DNA from: Leptobacterium_A meishanense
Lineage (GTDB): Bacteria; Bacteroidota; Bacteroidia; Flavobacteriales; Flavobacteriaceae
DNA length: 64,000 nt
Direction of reading: 5' to 3'
NCBI RefSeq assembly: GCF_037645805.1
Contig: NZ_JBBEXE010000010.1
Coordinates: forward strand, 62,001-126,000
Part shown: in pieces, positions 63,460 through 64,000 of the stretch
Position numbering within the stretch: position 1 is the stretch's first letter
How the letters are laid out: each line of letters starts with the position of its first letter
Program-made: the position numbers and the translations under genes
The notes under the pieces: generated by a model
Database searches by the model: none
The model's input: only the letters and a program-made list of their open reading frames with translations
What the model was told of the DNA's origin: nothing

Positions 63460-64000
63460 TCAAAGCTCTAAGGATAATTGTTCCGGTAATAATCGAAAGC
63501 TTTTTCGATGATATTTTGTGCTACCATACTTTTTAATGGCTTCCCGGTGTTCTTTTGTTGGATATCCTTTGTTTTTTTTCCAGTTGTACATGGGGAATTC
63601 CTCATGAATATTCAACATATAAGCATCCCTGTATGTTTTCGCCAATACAGAAGCAGCAGCAATACTCATAAACTTACTATCGCCCTTCACAATGCATTCA
63701 TAAGAGATGTTATTAAAAGGCTTAAATTTATTTCCATCGACGATAATGAACTCCGGTGTTTCTGAAAGCTTATTCAATGCTTGGTGCATACCATAAATAG
63801 AAGCATTAAGAATATTTATCTCATCAATAACTTCCGGGTAAATATGTACTACTCCGTAACAAATTGCTTGTTGTTCAATAATGGGGCGTAGTATGTTACG
63901 TTTCCCTTCCGATAATTGTTTAGAATCGTTAAGGATGCTATTCTCAAAATTTGGAGAAAGAATAACAGCAGCAGCAGTAACAGGTCCTGCCAAGCAACCT
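63460..64000 (-). CDS. rnhB: Ribonuclease HII, 5' end cut by the window
   Basis: The frame continues through the right edge, so the N-terminus is missing: the edge reads GCLAGPVTAAAVIL, i.e. the start of the protein including the first catalytic residues (DEAGRG) lies outside. Visible blocks are DSKQLSEGKR, FIIVDGNKF, VKGDSKFMSIAAASVLAK and NKGYPTKEHREAI, all RNase HII signatures. It removes ribonucleotides from DNA. A TTG within the frame at 63993 should not be mistaken for the start. Confidence 0.96.
   Translation of the reverse strand, partial: GCLAGPVTAAAVILSPNFENSILNDSKQLSEGKRNILRPIIEQQAICYGVVHIYPEVIDEINILNASIYGMHQALNKLSETPEFIIVDGNKFKPFNNISYECIVKGDSKFMSIAAASVLAKTYRDAYMLNIHEEFPMYNWKKNKGYPTKEHREAIKKYGSTKYHRKSFRLLPEQLSLEL

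Overview
The window is a chromosomal segment of a Bacteroidota bacterium, most probably a member of the Flavobacteriaceae. I base this on several things. The DNA is A+T-rich. Promoter -7 boxes of the form TAnnTTTG precede many genes, and Shine-Dalgarno sequences are weak. The DUF6089 / uppS / bamA / ompH / ompH order is typical of the group, as are lineage families such as DUF5522, DUF6089, GSCFA, LytTR regulators and DUF4105. I cannot name the genus. Almost everything looks like ordinary core chromosome: there is no integrase, transposase, CRISPR array or rRNA operon.

Layout. 1-4.7 kb: a tripartite RND efflux operon (adaptor end, pump, TolC-like channel). 4.7-11.0 kb: a GNAT enzyme; a minus-strand trio (S41 peptidase, serine hydrolase with a C-terminal glycogen-binding-like domain, NTF2-like protein); a divergent LytS/LytTR two-component pair; a DUF2797 protein. 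11.0-18.1 kb: a GH3-family protein, then clpX, clpP and tig, a small membrane protein, an alpha/beta hydrolase and pdxJ. 18.1-25.2 kb: a plus-strand envelope block (CBS protein, nadK, DUF6089, uppS, bamA, two Skp/OmpH chaperones) closed by a strong terminator. 25.4-26.7 kb: a gene-poor patch with a phage-type small protein and decayed coding sequence. 26.7-30 kb: era, an alanine/Na+ symporter, the initiator tRNA and a small membrane protein. 30.1-35.3 kb: a tightly packed five-gene cluster (SDR, TPP-dependent enzyme, BASS-type transporter, epimerase-like SDR, SDR) that looks like an uncharacterised carbonyl-chemistry pathway. 35.4-44 kb: lysS, lipoproteins, a membrane-tethered LytTR regulator, a triple-repeat secreted protein, two small exported Spy-like proteins, hemL, a glucosaminidase and an ACC-deaminase-like enzyme. 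44-52.4 kb: DUF5522, hutU, DUF4136, an aromatic amino acid hydroxylase, GSCFA and alaS. 52.4-58.8 kb: an M23 peptidase, MerR, a LemA/TPM/TPM cluster, der, YqaE, a lipoprotein split into two reading frames, and lipB. 58.8-64 kb: a small lipoprotein, a DUF4105 (Lnb-like) membrane protein, a tiny leader-type peptide with four cysteines, a large lipoprotein with an apparent propeller, and rnhB cut by the window end.

The two places most likely to hold something undescribed are (i) the A+T-rich 59.3-60.9 kb segment, where a double-glycine-like leader peptide gene sits in front of a DUF4105 acyltransferase-type gene with a perfect 19-bp hairpin between them, and (ii) the 30.1-35.3 kb TPP-enzyme/transporter/three-SDR cluster. 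Smaller oddities are the triple LGFDTEKYLP repeat protein, the split lipoprotein at 57.3-58.1 kb, and the gene graveyard at 25.8-26.2 kb.
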